From: Fulvivirga maritima
GTDB lineage: Bacteria > Bacteroidota > Bacteroidia > Cytophagales > Cyclobacteriaceae
Direction of reading: 5' to 3'
Length of the DNA: 64,000 bases
Assembly: GCF_021389955.1 (NCBI RefSeq)
Contig: NZ_CP089980.1
Span: 5,451,001 to 5,515,000 of the forward strand
A model generated the notes under the pieces. That model ran no database searches and was not told the DNA's origin. It worked only from the letters and a program-made list of their open reading frames with translations. Each line of letters begins with the position of its first letter. Position 1 is the first letter of the stretch. The position numbers and the translations under genes were made by a program. Shown here piece after piece: positions 24,080 to 33,096 of the stretch.

Positions 24080-25885
24080 TTATTTGGCAAATGCCCTTAT
24101 CTGTGCCAATAAATGATCAGCTGAGCTAATTTCCCTCAAAGTAAAGTATTGAAGATATACTCCTATAGCAAAAAGAGGAAATATCAGTCCTATTCCTACA
24201 ATGAGCATGCAGAAATTTAAAGCCATAACAACATAATACGTCAGATCGCCTTCAAAACTAAAGTTTGATTCTACAAAATCAAGATAAAAACTCATAAAAG
24301 GAGAATCTATCAAAAACAAAAACACCACTGTAATAAAAGATAGCAGCGCTAATAGCCCTAAAATACGTCCTGCACATAAACTAAAAAACTTACGAAAAGA
24401 TGACATGGCAGCCACGAAGCTTACCTCTTCGTGTAAGTAAATAATCATAGAATACAGTGCTAGCGGCACCATGATTAATAAAAATAGAAACGATAAAAAC
24501 TCGTTTACGAAAAAAGATAAGTTAATCATGATAGCTCCTGTAATACTGGCTACTAATAGTCTTCTTCTATCTACTTTGTTATTGAAATACCTGCAAACAT
24601 AAAACAGTATTAAAAAGGTAAGACCCGAAACAAATATTGAGTTGATGAAAAACAGCAACGGAAAATCCTGATAAGCCAGCAACTGACTTAGCTTATTAAA
24701 AACAAATGAATTTACCTGCACAAAACCCGCTTGCACCACAGATTTTAAAGTATAAGCATAGGCTGCCAAAATCACCAAAGTGATTCCCAATAATGGTAAA
24801 AAGTAGCTTTTAAATATTTTTAGGTAAACCACTACAGCATGACGAAACACCTCATTGACTTTATAAATCTCACCTTTCATGTCTGTAGGTGAATAATCAT
24901 CAATCTTAGAACTGGTATCTCTTATAGGTTTAATAGTTCCATTTTTATACTTCTTATAAGGCAGCCATACAAAGTAGAAGAGCATAAAGGCTAATGAAGC
25001 CACAATCAATGCTAATTTTATAATAGCCGGAGCATCAGTATATCTAGTAAGAAATGATTCAATAATAGCCGCAGAAACAATGATAGGCACCACTCCTATC
25101 AGCAGCTTCAATCCAAGCCTGGCGGATTGCTGGAAAGCCCGTAATCTTGAATGTGTTCCCGGAAAAACAAAGCCTTTGCCTAACACTATGCCAGCACCGC
25201 CAGCAATTACAATGGAGGAGATCTCTAAGGTACCATGAAGCCAAATCGTGAGCATTGACTCGGCCACCAGTCCACGTTCTAAAAAGAAATACTGAAATGA
25301 GCCTACCATAATACCATTAAACATGAGGATTATAATGGAGCCCAATGAAAAGAATATACCTGTGATAAAGGTTCTGAAAGCCACCAACACATTATTAAAA
25401 GAAATACCAAGAAACATATCTACCTCATTGGCATTCTTATAAATGGCCATAGGGTCATCATTCTCGATATTGGTCAGTGTAGTTTCTACATATGAGTCAC
25501 CCAGTATGGTTCTCACAAACTCAGCATCATTAGCTGAAGACACTACTCCTATAGCTAGAGACAGGAAAAACACTAAAAAAGCTAATAGCAACTCCCTCCG
25601 GCAGTGGTAGGTGATGCTCGGTAACTCTTCCGCCCAAAAGCGTACCAGTCTGTTTTTACCTTCTTTCTTATTCTTATATATATTATAAAACAGCTGCTGA
25701 GCCAGATTATTCAAATAAACCCTGATGGATCGGTTAGGGTAATTAGTTCTGGCATAAGACAAATCATCAGTAATTTGGATAAATAAATCACCTAATTGAT
25801 CCGGGTCTCTTTTTTTCAAGCGTAGTAATTGCTCAAACTTCAACCATTTTTCCTTATTTTGCTCAATAAATTTTGTTTCCTTCAT
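24080..25885 (-). CDS. SpoIIM-domain membrane protein (stage II sporulation protein M family)
   Basis: 601 residues, much longer than sporulation SpoIIM itself. The N-terminal half has the SpoIIM/DUF95 core with the signature HGTLEISSIVIAGGAGIVLG, flanked by TM helices. The C-terminal half adds about six more TM helices (FLPLLGITLVILAAYAY onward), an extension common in Bacteroidota versions. The organism is not expected to sporulate; here the protein is part of the MoxR/DUF58 envelope cluster. First gene of the operon, with a Bacteroidota-type promoter in the 35-bp gap to the divergent RDD gene. Confidence 0.9.
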   Translation of the reverse strand: MKETKFIEQNKEKWLKFEQLLRLKKRDPDQLGDLFIQITDDLSYARTNYPNRSIRVYLNNLAQQLFYNIYKNKKEGKNRLVRFWAEELPSITYHCRRELLLAFLVFFLSLAIGVVSSANDAEFVRTILGDSYVETTLTNIENDDPMAIYKNANEVDMFLGISFNNVLVAFRTFITGIFFSLGSIIILMFNGIMVGSFQYFFLERGLVAESMLTIWLHGTLEISSIVIAGGAGIVLGKGFVFPGTHSRLRAFQQSARLGLKLLIGVVPIIVSAAIIESFLTRYTDAPAIIKLALIVASLAFMLFYFVWLPYKKYKNGTIKPIRDTSSKIDDYSPTDMKGEIYKVNEVFRHAVVVYLKIFKSYFLPLLGITLVILAAYAYTLKSVVQAGFVQVNSFVFNKLSQLLAYQDFPLLFFINSIFVSGLTFLILFYVCRYFNNKVDRRRLLVASITGAIMINLSFFVNEFLSFLFLLIMVPLALYSMIIYLHEEVSFVAAMSSFRKFFSLCAGRILGLLALLSFITVVFLFLIDSPFMSFYLDFVESNFSFEGDLTYYVVMALNFCMLIVGIGLIFPLFAIGVYLQYFTLREISSADHLLAQIRAFAK

Positions 25886-25896
25886 TACGAAAGGTA

Positions 25897-25927
25897 AAAT
25901 AATACATTTGAGCTGGCAATATGCAAA
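25897..25927 (-). promoter_or_regulatory. Candidate promoter of the SpoIIM-DUF58 operon
   Basis: On the minus strand TTTG (complement of 25924-25927) is followed after 19 nt by TATTATTT (complement of 25897-25904). This is close to the Bacteroidota -33 TTTG / -7 TAnnTTTG pattern. It overlaps the first codons of the divergent RDD gene. A plus-strand TACATTTG at 25903-25910 could serve that gene. Confidence 0.45.
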
Positions 25928-26649
25928 AAATTGAAATTAACACCACACAAAATGTAAGCATTGAATTTGAAATTGCTTCGCTTAGGGAGAGGATTATTGG
26001 ATTTGTTATAGACTTTCTAGTAATCGTAGTTAGTGACCTTATTATAATGTTTGGTGTAGCTATGCTTACCAATGGAGTTGGCATGCAGTACATTTATTAT
26101 TTAGCCTTAGCTCCAGTCTTTCTATTTTACTCCATACTGATGGAGGTCTTAAACAACGGCCAGTCTTTAGGTAAAAAGGCTATGGATCTTAAGGTGGTGA
26201 AAATCAATGGTGGTGAGCCTCGCTCTAGTGACTATATACTCAGATGGGTATTTAGAATGATAGACATTTATTTTTCTCTTGGCGCACTCGCCTCAATATT
26301 TGTGAGCAGCTCTAATAAAGGTCAGCGCTTGGGTGATATGGCCGCAGAAACCACTGTAATTAAAATAAGGCCTTCTCAAAAACTTCAATTTAGTGATATC
26401 ATAAGAATCAATTCCATTGATAACTATGAGCCCAAATTTCCTGATGTAAGGAGATTTTCTGAAGAGAACATGCTGCTGATTAAAAATGTAATAGACAGAC
26501 ATAAGAAGTTTCCTAACCCAGCTCACCGAAAGGCGCTGCAAGAAATGGCTAAAAGTGCTAAAGAAAGATTATATGTAGATCATGTGATGATGAGCGATGC
26601 GGAATTTCTCAAAACTCTGATCAATGATTATGTGGTGCTTACCAGATAA
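25921..26649 (+). CDS. RDD family membrane protein
   Basis: 242 residues. RDD core: LRERIIGFVIDFLVIVVSDL, a second hydrophobic stretch around YIYYLALAPVFLFYSILMEV, NNGQSLGKKAMDLKVVKING, and a third TM YFSLGALASIFVSSSNKGQR. The eponymous Arg-Asp-Asp positions are only partly kept (R...D...). The cytoplasmic C-terminal tail of about 110 residues is an extension. RDD genes regularly diverge from SpoIIM genes in Bacteroidota; some RDD proteins exchange cations, but the role here is not established. Only 35 bp separate it from the divergent operon. Confidence 0.9.
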   Translation: MQKIEINTTQNVSIEFEIASLRERIIGFVIDFLVIVVSDLIIMFGVAMLTNGVGMQYIYYLALAPVFLFYSILMEVLNNGQSLGKKAMDLKVVKINGGEPRSSDYILRWVFRMIDIYFSLGALASIFVSSSNKGQRLGDMAAETTVIKIRPSQKLQFSDIIRINSIDNYEPKFPDVRRFSEENMLLIKNVIDRHKKFPNPAHRKALQEMAKSAKERLYVDHVMMSDAEFLKTLINDYVVLTR

Positions 26650-26701
26650 GCCTTGATTCTAATACTCAAAGACTTAACCCTTTTCAGCAAGTAAAAAAGG
26701 A

Positions 26702-26757
26702 AGACTGTCTCAAAAACAATAATGCGACTTAACAGTAGCTTTGAGACAGCCTCCATT
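26702..26757. terminator. Bidirectional terminator hairpin
   Basis: Arms GGAAGACTGTCTCAAA and TTTGAGACAGCCTCC are complementary with one mismatch around a central AT-rich loop, lying between the convergent RDD and S9 peptidase genes. Confidence 0.7.
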
Positions 26758-26764
26758 TAGTAAA

Positions 26765-29011
26765 TTAGTTTACTGAAGATCTCACCTCAGAGGTATCGAA
26801 ATCTCCTTTTAAGTTCTCATTTAAATAATCTACATATTGAGAATATAGCAGTATATAGCTCATAGTATTATAAGCTACTCCGTGTGCTCCCGGAGGATAG
26901 ATTCTTAAATCGGCATCTTTTCCATTGTCAATCAGTGCTTTCACTAACTGCATAGTGTTCTGAAAATGCACGTTCTCATCCATAGTAGAGTGAGCTATAA
27001 ACATCTTGCCCTCTAACCCAGCCGCAGCGGCAGAAGACGCACTAGAGATATAACCGTCTTTGTTATCATTAAGTAAGTCCATATAACGCTCCGTGTAAAT
27101 ACTATCATATAGCCTCCAGTCAGTTACTGGTGCACCTACTAATGACACTTTGAATACACCAGGGTGATTCAACATAGTATAGCTAGACATATAACCTCCA
27201 TAGCTGTGACCTCTTATGGCCATTTTGTCTCCGTCAACCCAAGGGTTGGTTGCTAAATATTTTACCGTAGCCACGAAATCGGCACTCTCCTGCTCTCCCA
27301 AATTACGGTAGACCACCTTTTCAAAAGCACTTCCATAACCACCAGAACCTCTATTATTAACACTTGCTATGATATAACCTTCCTGAGCCAGATACTGCTC
27401 CCAGGCGTTAGATGCATACTCATTATAAACAGACTGAGCTCCCGGTCCTCCATAAATATTAAGAAGCAGTGGATACTTTTTATTAGGATCAAAATCTTTG
27501 GGTTTGATAAGATAACCATCTAACTTCTGACCATCTTCCGTGGTGAAACTAAATAGTTCCTTGGGTGCATAAAAATGCTCTTTAGCATAAGCAGATACAC
27601 TTTCATTTTTCTCAAAGCTCTCAATCAACTTACCTTTAGAAGACCATAGCTCTACCTGTTTGGGAGTGGATATATTGCTATAGTTATCAATGTAATACTT
27701 GCCGCTAGGAGCTACATTCAAATGATGGTGTCCTTCAGTACGAGTAAGCTTCTTTTTACTTTTACCATTAAATTTAACAGTATAAAGGTGTCTTTCTAAA
27801 GGAGAAGCCTCAGTGCTGGTATAATAAATAGTATTGCTTTTTGCATCTACAGCTTCTAGTCTTGTTACTTCCCAGTTGCCTTTTGTTACTTGATTAATGA
27901 GCTTACCACTATAGTCATAACGGTAAATATGACTCCAACCATCTCTGTCAGAAATCCAGAAGAACTCCTTTTCATCCTGTGGGAAGAAAAACAAATGATT
28001 GATGCCTGCAAAGAAATCAAACACGTCAATCCATTGCTCAGACTTCTCTTCCAGAATAACTTTTCCTTTGCCTGAGGTCACATCATTAAAATACAGTTTC
28101 AAATGATTTTGCTTTCTGTTCATTTGAACTACAGCCAGCTTGCCTGCTTCGGCAGTCCAGTATATTCTAGGTATATACCCACCTGCAAGCGGCACATCCA
28201 TCCACACATTCTTCTTAGTGCTGATATCCAGCACTCCTATTTTAACATCAGGATTAGTGTCTCCTACTTTCGGGTAAGGTACATTCACATATTCTGAATG
28301 CTGACCAGCATAGTCAGTCATTTGAAATATAGGCACCTCTCTCTCATCAGATTGCCAGAAAGCGATATATTTACTATCTGGAGACCATGACCAAGCTTGA
28401 GCCAAGCCAAACTCCTCTTCATATACCCAACCAAATCGGCCATTGTAAAAATATTCTTCCGCATCAAAAGTAAGCTGTGTTTCCTTTTGGGTACTAAAAT
28501 CAAACACGAAAAGGTTTCCTCCTCTTTCGAAACCTACTTTAGAGCCATCAGGAGATATCTCAGCAGTCTGCGCATCTTTAGCTACTAGTTTCAAGGATTT
28601 ATCCGCTACCGAATAAAAGTAGAAATCTGAAATACCTGATCTTCTCCATACCGGACGAAAATTAGTCTGGAAAAGGATGTACTTTGAATCCTCAGACCAT
28701 TGGAATGACTCATAAGAAAAGGCCTCTTCGCTTCCAGGAAATTTCACTCCTTCAGCTTTAAAGATCATTTCTTCTTTTCCTGTTTTAGGATCAAAAGATT
28801 TAATCTGGGGTTGCCCGTCGTCACTGGTATCAATAAAAGAAAAAAGGTCTCCTCCTTCTATCCAGTTTACACTTTGGGGTCCATTTCCGCCAGCAAGTCG
28901 GCCACCAGAAAATAAGGCATCTTTAAGATTGGAATACTCCTGCTGAGCCTCTGCTATAGAAGCGGCTAATAGCATGAACAACATGCATACAGAGTACTTA
29001 TACTTTCTCAT
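26765..29011 (-). CDS. Dipeptidyl-peptidase IV-like S9 family peptidase
   Basis: 748 residues with a signal peptide (cut near AEAQQ). The N-terminal part is a DPPIV_N beta-propeller, including SFDPKTGKEEMIFKAEG and the Glu motif region WVYEEEFGLAQAWSWS that binds the substrate amino terminus in DPP4. The C-terminal alpha/beta hydrolase has the triad S603 (GHSYGGYMS), D678 (TMDEN) and H710 (GAHGV). All catalytic elements of a periplasmic Xaa-Pro dipeptidyl peptidase are present, consistent with peptide scavenging. Monocistronic, with its own terminator region. Confidence 0.95.
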   Translation of the reverse strand: MRKYKYSVCMLFMLLAASIAEAQQEYSNLKDALFSGGRLAGGNGPQSVNWIEGGDLFSFIDTSDDGQPQIKSFDPKTGKEEMIFKAEGVKFPGSEEAFSYESFQWSEDSKYILFQTNFRPVWRRSGISDFYFYSVADKSLKLVAKDAQTAEISPDGSKVGFERGGNLFVFDFSTQKETQLTFDAEEYFYNGRFGWVYEEEFGLAQAWSWSPDSKYIAFWQSDEREVPIFQMTDYAGQHSEYVNVPYPKVGDTNPDVKIGVLDISTKKNVWMDVPLAGGYIPRIYWTAEAGKLAVVQMNRKQNHLKLYFNDVTSGKGKVILEEKSEQWIDVFDFFAGINHLFFFPQDEKEFFWISDRDGWSHIYRYDYSGKLINQVTKGNWEVTRLEAVDAKSNTIYYTSTEASPLERHLYTVKFNGKSKKKLTRTEGHHHLNVAPSGKYYIDNYSNISTPKQVELWSSKGKLIESFEKNESVSAYAKEHFYAPKELFSFTTEDGQKLDGYLIKPKDFDPNKKYPLLLNIYGGPGAQSVYNEYASNAWEQYLAQEGYIIASVNNRGSGGYGSAFEKVVYRNLGEQESADFVATVKYLATNPWVDGDKMAIRGHSYGGYMSSYTMLNHPGVFKVSLVGAPVTDWRLYDSIYTERYMDLLNDNKDGYISSASSAAAAGLEGKMFIAHSTMDENVHFQNTMQLVKALIDNGKDADLRIYPPGAHGVAYNTMSYILLYSQYVDYLNENLKGDFDTSEVRSSVN

Positions 29012-29057
29012 ATAATACTGTTTTTATAATTAGATGAAAATTAAATAATTGCACAAA

Positions 29058-29133
29058 AAAAGTGGTTGTGCCAAGTTACCCGTATTTCTGCAAGTTTAAT
29101 AGCAGAAGGATAAAATGATACAACCACTTGTTA
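29058..29133 (-). terminator. Candidate terminator after the S41 peptidase gene
   Basis: On the minus strand AAGTGGTTGT and ACAACCACTT form a perfect 10-bp stem, followed by TTTTTTT. The loop is unusually long (about 55 nt), so it may fold in steps or be two nested structures. Confidence 0.45.
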
Positions 29134-29148
29134 TATTCTAGAGTGATT

Positions 29149-31218
29149 TTAGCCTATGTCTGAAATAAGATCTGTAAGTATGATTACTCCTTCTTTTAGA
29201 TATTGATCGTCTAAATCAATTTCATCTTCAGGAGTCTTCTTGCCTTCTTTATCAATTTTAGTTCCGTTCATAGATACTCGATTTGCTTTACGCTTTTCGG
29301 CCTCTTCCATTTCCTCTTTACGTTTCTCTTCATTAAGAGAAATTCTAGTACGAGCCAAGCTTTCTTTAAGCTCTTTGGTATCTTCAACAAGCTCTTTCAG
29401 ATCCACGTCGGTTTTCATTCGCTTATTATAATCATTATTAAGCTTACTCACCATTTGAGATGACACCTTGTTGGTAGTGCTAAAGTTAGCACTGCTGATT
29501 TGATCCCAAGGTAGCGCACTTTTGTTAGCGCTTTCGCCAAACTCTTTAGCATCAAAAGCAGAAGGAAGGTTAACATCAGGACTCACCCCCATATGCTGGG
29601 TGCTGCTACCGGTTACTCTGTAAAACTTCTGCAACGTCAGTTTTAGTTGCCCCACTTTTTCACCATCAGGCACATTCATATACCTAGCTAAGTCAATCAT
29701 GCTTTGTACAGTACCTTTACCAAAAGTCTGCTCACCTACTACCACGCCTCTGTGATAATCCTGAATGGCCGCAGCAAAAATTTCTGAGGCTGATGCACTG
29801 AATCTATTGATCATAACCGCCATTGGTCCATCATAGATTACATCAGGATCTTCATCTTCTCCTACTTCAATTTTATTAGAAGAGCTTCTCACCTGCACTA
29901 CCGGACCATCTTTTATAAACAGACCTGTAAGATCAATAGCTTCTGCCAATGAACCTCCACCGTTATTTCTAAGGTCCATCATAAGTCCATCTATGCCTTT
30001 AGCTTCAAGCTCCTTAACCAGTCTTTTTACATCTCTGGTAGTACTGTTATAGTTAGGATCACCTTTTTGATAAGCCTCGAAATCCATATAGAAACTAGGC
30101 AGGGTTATAACTCCAATATTGTACTCCTTACCGTCTTTATTAAAAGGAACTACTTTGGCCTTAGCCTCCATATCTTCCAACTTAATCTTCTCTCTTACTA
30201 AAGTAATCTCTTTAGACGGGCCATTTACACCTGTTTCTGCAGGCAATAGTTCTAGTTTTACGGTAGTGCCTTTTGGTCCTTTTATAAGTTCTACTACGTC
30301 ATCAATTCTCCAGCCTACTACATCTACTATCTCTCCTTCTTCTCCCTGACCTACTCCAATAATTCTATCATTCTCATGCACCAAGTTACTCTTAGCTGCA
30401 GGTCCTCCTGGTATCACTTGTATTACCTTAGTATAATCTGCTTCCGTTTGCAAGCGAGCGCCAATTCCTTCTAAAGACAAACTCATGTTTTGTTTAAATC
30501 TATCAGAAGTTCTAGGTGAGAAATAGTTAGTATGCGGGTCGAACGCTTCAGCTAAAGTATTCATGTAAAGTTCAAAAACGTCTTCACTTTTATATTGCTG
30601 AATGGCTTTATCAAAACGATCATACCTTTTGGTGATCATGTCGGTAATCTCCTCTTGCGTCTTTCCTGTTAGCTTAAGAGAAAGGGCCTGGCTTTTCACC
30701 ATTTTTCTCCACAAGTTATTAAGCTCTTCAGTATTATTAGACCATCCTTCTTTTGAACGGTCAGTATCATAATATTCGTCTTTAGTATAATCAAACTCAT
30801 ATTTAAGCAAGTGATCTTTCACATAAGCCATTCTATTATCGAATCGCTCTTTAAAAACCTCGTAGATTTCATACGCTGGGCTAACATCTCCTGCTTTTGT
30901 AAGATCATCAAGCTGAGTTCTGTATTTTTCGAAACTATCTATATCTGATTGCAAGAAATAAGAATGATTATTATCTAATGTCTCAATATAATCATCTAAC
31001 ACAATCGAAGAGATCGAATCATTGAGTCTGATTTTTTTATAATGATATGTATCTAATATTTGAGTGATTAATTTGGCTTCGTCTCCGTAATAAGGCTTTG
31101 GCCGTAAAGTAGTACTGTCATTTGGGTCGTAGCTCAGGTGACTTAAAGAACCTGAACTGTAGGTTATAAAACTTAGCAAAACCAAAACTGGCGCTAATAC
31201 AAATGTTATCTTCTTCAT
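29149..31218 (-). CDS. Carboxy-terminal processing peptidase, Prc/tail-specific protease type (S41)
   Basis: 689 residues, the usual size for Prc. N-terminal signal/anchor (ITFVLAPVLVLLSFITYSSG), TSP N-terminal helical domain, a PDZ domain (LEGIGARLQTEADYTKVIQV, IPGGPAAKSN), an S41 catalytic core with FSASASEIFAAAIQDY (nucleophile Ser) and FGKGTVQS (general base Lys), and a C-terminal DUF3340 region ending in charged helices. It should degrade or trim periplasmic proteins from their C-termini. Intact and probably monocistronic. Confidence 0.95.
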   Translation of the reverse strand: MKKITFVLAPVLVLLSFITYSSGSLSHLSYDPNDSTTLRPKPYYGDEAKLITQILDTYHYKKIRLNDSISSIVLDDYIETLDNNHSYFLQSDIDSFEKYRTQLDDLTKAGDVSPAYEIYEVFKERFDNRMAYVKDHLLKYEFDYTKDEYYDTDRSKEGWSNNTEELNNLWRKMVKSQALSLKLTGKTQEEITDMITKRYDRFDKAIQQYKSEDVFELYMNTLAEAFDPHTNYFSPRTSDRFKQNMSLSLEGIGARLQTEADYTKVIQVIPGGPAAKSNLVHENDRIIGVGQGEEGEIVDVVGWRIDDVVELIKGPKGTTVKLELLPAETGVNGPSKEITLVREKIKLEDMEAKAKVVPFNKDGKEYNIGVITLPSFYMDFEAYQKGDPNYNSTTRDVKRLVKELEAKGIDGLMMDLRNNGGGSLAEAIDLTGLFIKDGPVVQVRSSSNKIEVGEDEDPDVIYDGPMAVMINRFSASASEIFAAAIQDYHRGVVVGEQTFGKGTVQSMIDLARYMNVPDGEKVGQLKLTLQKFYRVTGSSTQHMGVSPDVNLPSAFDAKEFGESANKSALPWDQISSANFSTTNKVSSQMVSKLNNDYNKRMKTDVDLKELVEDTKELKESLARTRISLNEEKRKEEMEEAEKRKANRVSMNGTKIDKEGKKTPEDEIDLDDQYLKEGVIILTDLISDIG

Positions 31219-31311
31219 ACGTCTTCTGCTTACTCTAATTATTTCTTCTACGTGTATTATAACGAAATGGGTGTTAGATGTTTTATTAAAGTGTTAAAAT
31301 ATTGTTTTTCA

Positions 31312-32217
31312 TTAGCTCACTTCTTCAGCATTATATTCCCTCAAGAATTTCTGAGCCTGTATAACTGATTGGAAATTATAAGTCCTTTTATGTCCGTCAG
31401 CACTAATAATTTCTATGTTTACCAGTTCTACTTCTGCATTACTTCCTGTCTTAGTCAACATTTTCTGCAAGTCTTCTGTTCCTGAAGTAACCTTGGCAAT
31501 GTTAAACTGAGTAGCTCTTACAGAACCACAATATTGACATTCATAATGCTTTATTAGTTCCCCCTCAGTCGTTTCTGTAGGGGGTATTACAATCTGCTCA
31601 CGGATCACCTTCATGGTATAAAATCCGCAGTTGTTACACTGTAAAGCTACCAGATGTCCCGGATATTTCTCTATTTTTATCTCTTTAGTCTGATCATCTA
31701 CCCACACATCATAATCAACTGAAAATACGTTCTCTTCAGCCTGCATACCTTCATCTAAGTGTACATCTTCCTCATCTTCAGAGAGTAACCTCATCTTATT
31801 ACCTGTAGATGAGTTGATACGTGGCATATACCTCCACTTTCTAAGCTTTTTGTTCAATCTGGTTGGGTAATAGTACTTCAACACAAGCGCTATAACGTAA
31901 CCAATTAACGTGCCACCAGCTATTCCCATAAACAGCCTTACGGAAAACCATATCCAATCGAAAGAGATAGAGCCTCTGCCATAAGTGTTAATAAGGCAGC
32001 CTACAGCAATTCCTAAACTAATAAAACAGAGCTGATAAGTACGTATTTCATACTTGCGCAAATAATCATATTTATCCTTAAACCCCTTTATTCCCGATAC
32101 TCTTACCTTGTGATAAATATAGATGATTATGGCAATTACGGTGAAGAGAATAGTGCCTATAAACATGGCCTGATGCCATGTACTTAAAAAGGCTTCTCCA
32201 GTAGATGATTCTTGCAT
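31312..32217 (-). CDS. Membrane protein with a zinc-ribbon-like cysteine domain
   Basis: 301 residues. Three to four TM helices in the first 115 residues (FIGTILFTVIAIIIYIYHKV, TYQLCFISLGIAVGCLIN, LFMGIAGGTLIGYVIALVLK), then an acidic linker (LLSEDEEDVHLDEGMQAEE) and a cytoplasmic or periplasmic domain with paired CxxC motifs, LQCNNCGFY and YECQYCGSV, 32 residues apart, suited to binding one zinc. The family is not recognised but looks Bacteroidota-specific. Divergent from the small plus-strand ORF at 32518, with palindromic sites in between. Confidence 0.82.
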   Translation of the reverse strand: MQESSTGEAFLSTWHQAMFIGTILFTVIAIIIYIYHKVRVSGIKGFKDKYDYLRKYEIRTYQLCFISLGIAVGCLINTYGRGSISFDWIWFSVRLFMGIAGGTLIGYVIALVLKYYYPTRLNKKLRKWRYMPRINSSTGNKMRLLSEDEEDVHLDEGMQAEENVFSVDYDVWVDDQTKEIKIEKYPGHLVALQCNNCGFYTMKVIREQIVIPPTETTEGELIKHYECQYCGSVRATQFNIAKVTSGTEDLQKMLTKTGSNAEVELVNIEIISADGHKRTYNFQSVIQAQKFLREYNAEEVS

Positions 32218-32422
32218 TACGATTTGTTCGGTTTAGTGGTTCAATCGTTAAATATAACCAAATTGTGTGTGAAATGATTGTTAATAAACAAATAAAATAC
32301 CTTCAAAAAACGCTACTTGTTAGTCTTTTTTTACACTAAAGTTCACCAGCAGTTAATAACCTATATCTTACTGATTTACAACTACATATAAACTACTAAG
32401 AAAGGTTATAGTTTCAACAATA

Positions 32423-32440
32423 TTGTGCAATATTACACAG
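32423..32440. promoter_or_regulatory. Operator-like palindrome TTGTG-N8-CACAG, site 1
   Basis: TTGTGCAATATTACACAG shares 14 of 18 bases with 32498-32515 and has near-dyad TTGTG/CACAR ends. A half-site in inverse orientation (GTGTAAT, 32449-32455) lies next to it. Located in the 300-bp divergent region between the zinc-ribbon gene and the small ORF at 32518. Confidence 0.5.
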
Positions 32441-32497
32441 TCAAACACGTGTAATAATTTGTATTTTTTAATTTATTGGTTATTATTGCATATATTC

Positions 32498-32515
32498 TTG
32501 TGCGGAATTACACAA
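32498..32515. promoter_or_regulatory. Operator-like palindrome TTGTG-N8-CACAA, site 2
   Basis: TTGTGCGGAATTACACAA ends 2 bp before the ATG of the 81-residue ORF and has dyad ends TTGTG / CACAA. Repetition of the same pattern 75 bp upstream suggests co-operative binding by one regulator, possibly CRP/FNR- or MarR-like. Confidence 0.5.
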
Positions 32516-32517
32516 CC

Positions 32518-32763
32518 ATGAATCTTTACCAACAAAAGAAAATTGATCAAGAGTTTATAGTTTTTACGAAAAGGCATTTTGTTAAACCCTCTAAATGTGG
32601 AAATCTGGAGCAGATACAATTTTACATCAGTGAACTTACATGTAAGATCGATGAGCTAAGAGCAAGCTTTAATTACGTGCCCGATCAGGCGCACAAGCTT
32701 TTATCTCAGTACCAAGAAGCTTTGGATCAAATATTATTATTGGATTTCAAGAATTCTTATTAA
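32518..32763 (+). CDS. Small hypothetical helical protein
   Basis: 81 residues from ATG 32518 (MNLYQQKKIDQEFIVFTKRH); an upstream in-frame ATG at 32476 lies inside the control region and is less likely. Composition is helical and charged (EQIQFYISELTCKIDELRAS, LLSQYQEALDQILLL), with two cysteines and no signal peptide. No family recognised. Its start is immediately downstream of an operator-like palindrome. Confidence 0.6.
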   Translation: MNLYQQKKIDQEFIVFTKRHFVKPSKCGNLEQIQFYISELTCKIDELRASFNYVPDQAHKLLSQYQEALDQILLLDFKNSY

Positions 32764-32776
32764 AATCAGACGCGAT

Positions 32777-33019
32777 ATGGCTTTAATGAACGGTATGCGT
32801 TTTATTCCCTCCCCTATTCCGCTTAGGTATAGCCTGGTATACACGGCTACCGCTAATGCGTCAGGAAGGATGCAATACCATAAAATTAAACCCGAAGAAT
32901 ATAAAGAAAGGATCAGCCGGACAGAATTTATAGAGGTATTTAACACAGCTGATATATTAGCCATGCGCCCTATACCGCAAAAATCATCTCCGGTTTTTCA
33001 ATTGGAATTTTATATTTGA
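32777..33019 (+). CDS. Possible small hypothetical protein
   Basis: 80 residues starting MALMNGMRFIPSPIPLRYSL, 13 bp after the previous stop. Codon use is plausible on this strand (IKPEEYKERISRTEFIEVF), but a minus-strand frame covers part of it. No domain, signal peptide or ribosome-binding site of note. Kept as a weak candidate because spacing suggests co-transcription with the 32518 ORF. Confidence 0.35.
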   Translation: MALMNGMRFIPSPIPLRYSLVYTATANASGRMQYHKIKPEEYKERISRTEFIEVFNTADILAMRPIPQKSSPVFQLEFYI

Positions 33020-33096
33020 ACGCCATCCTACTATTTCTATATAAGGAATTTTTATATATTCGCCTTTAAAATATAATTTTTAATTGAAATAGTAAT

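Noticed and set aside
24080-25885. Evidence for sporulation
   Set aside because: SpoIIM-domain proteins are widespread in non-sporulating bacteria; here the context is the MoxR/DUF58 cluster.
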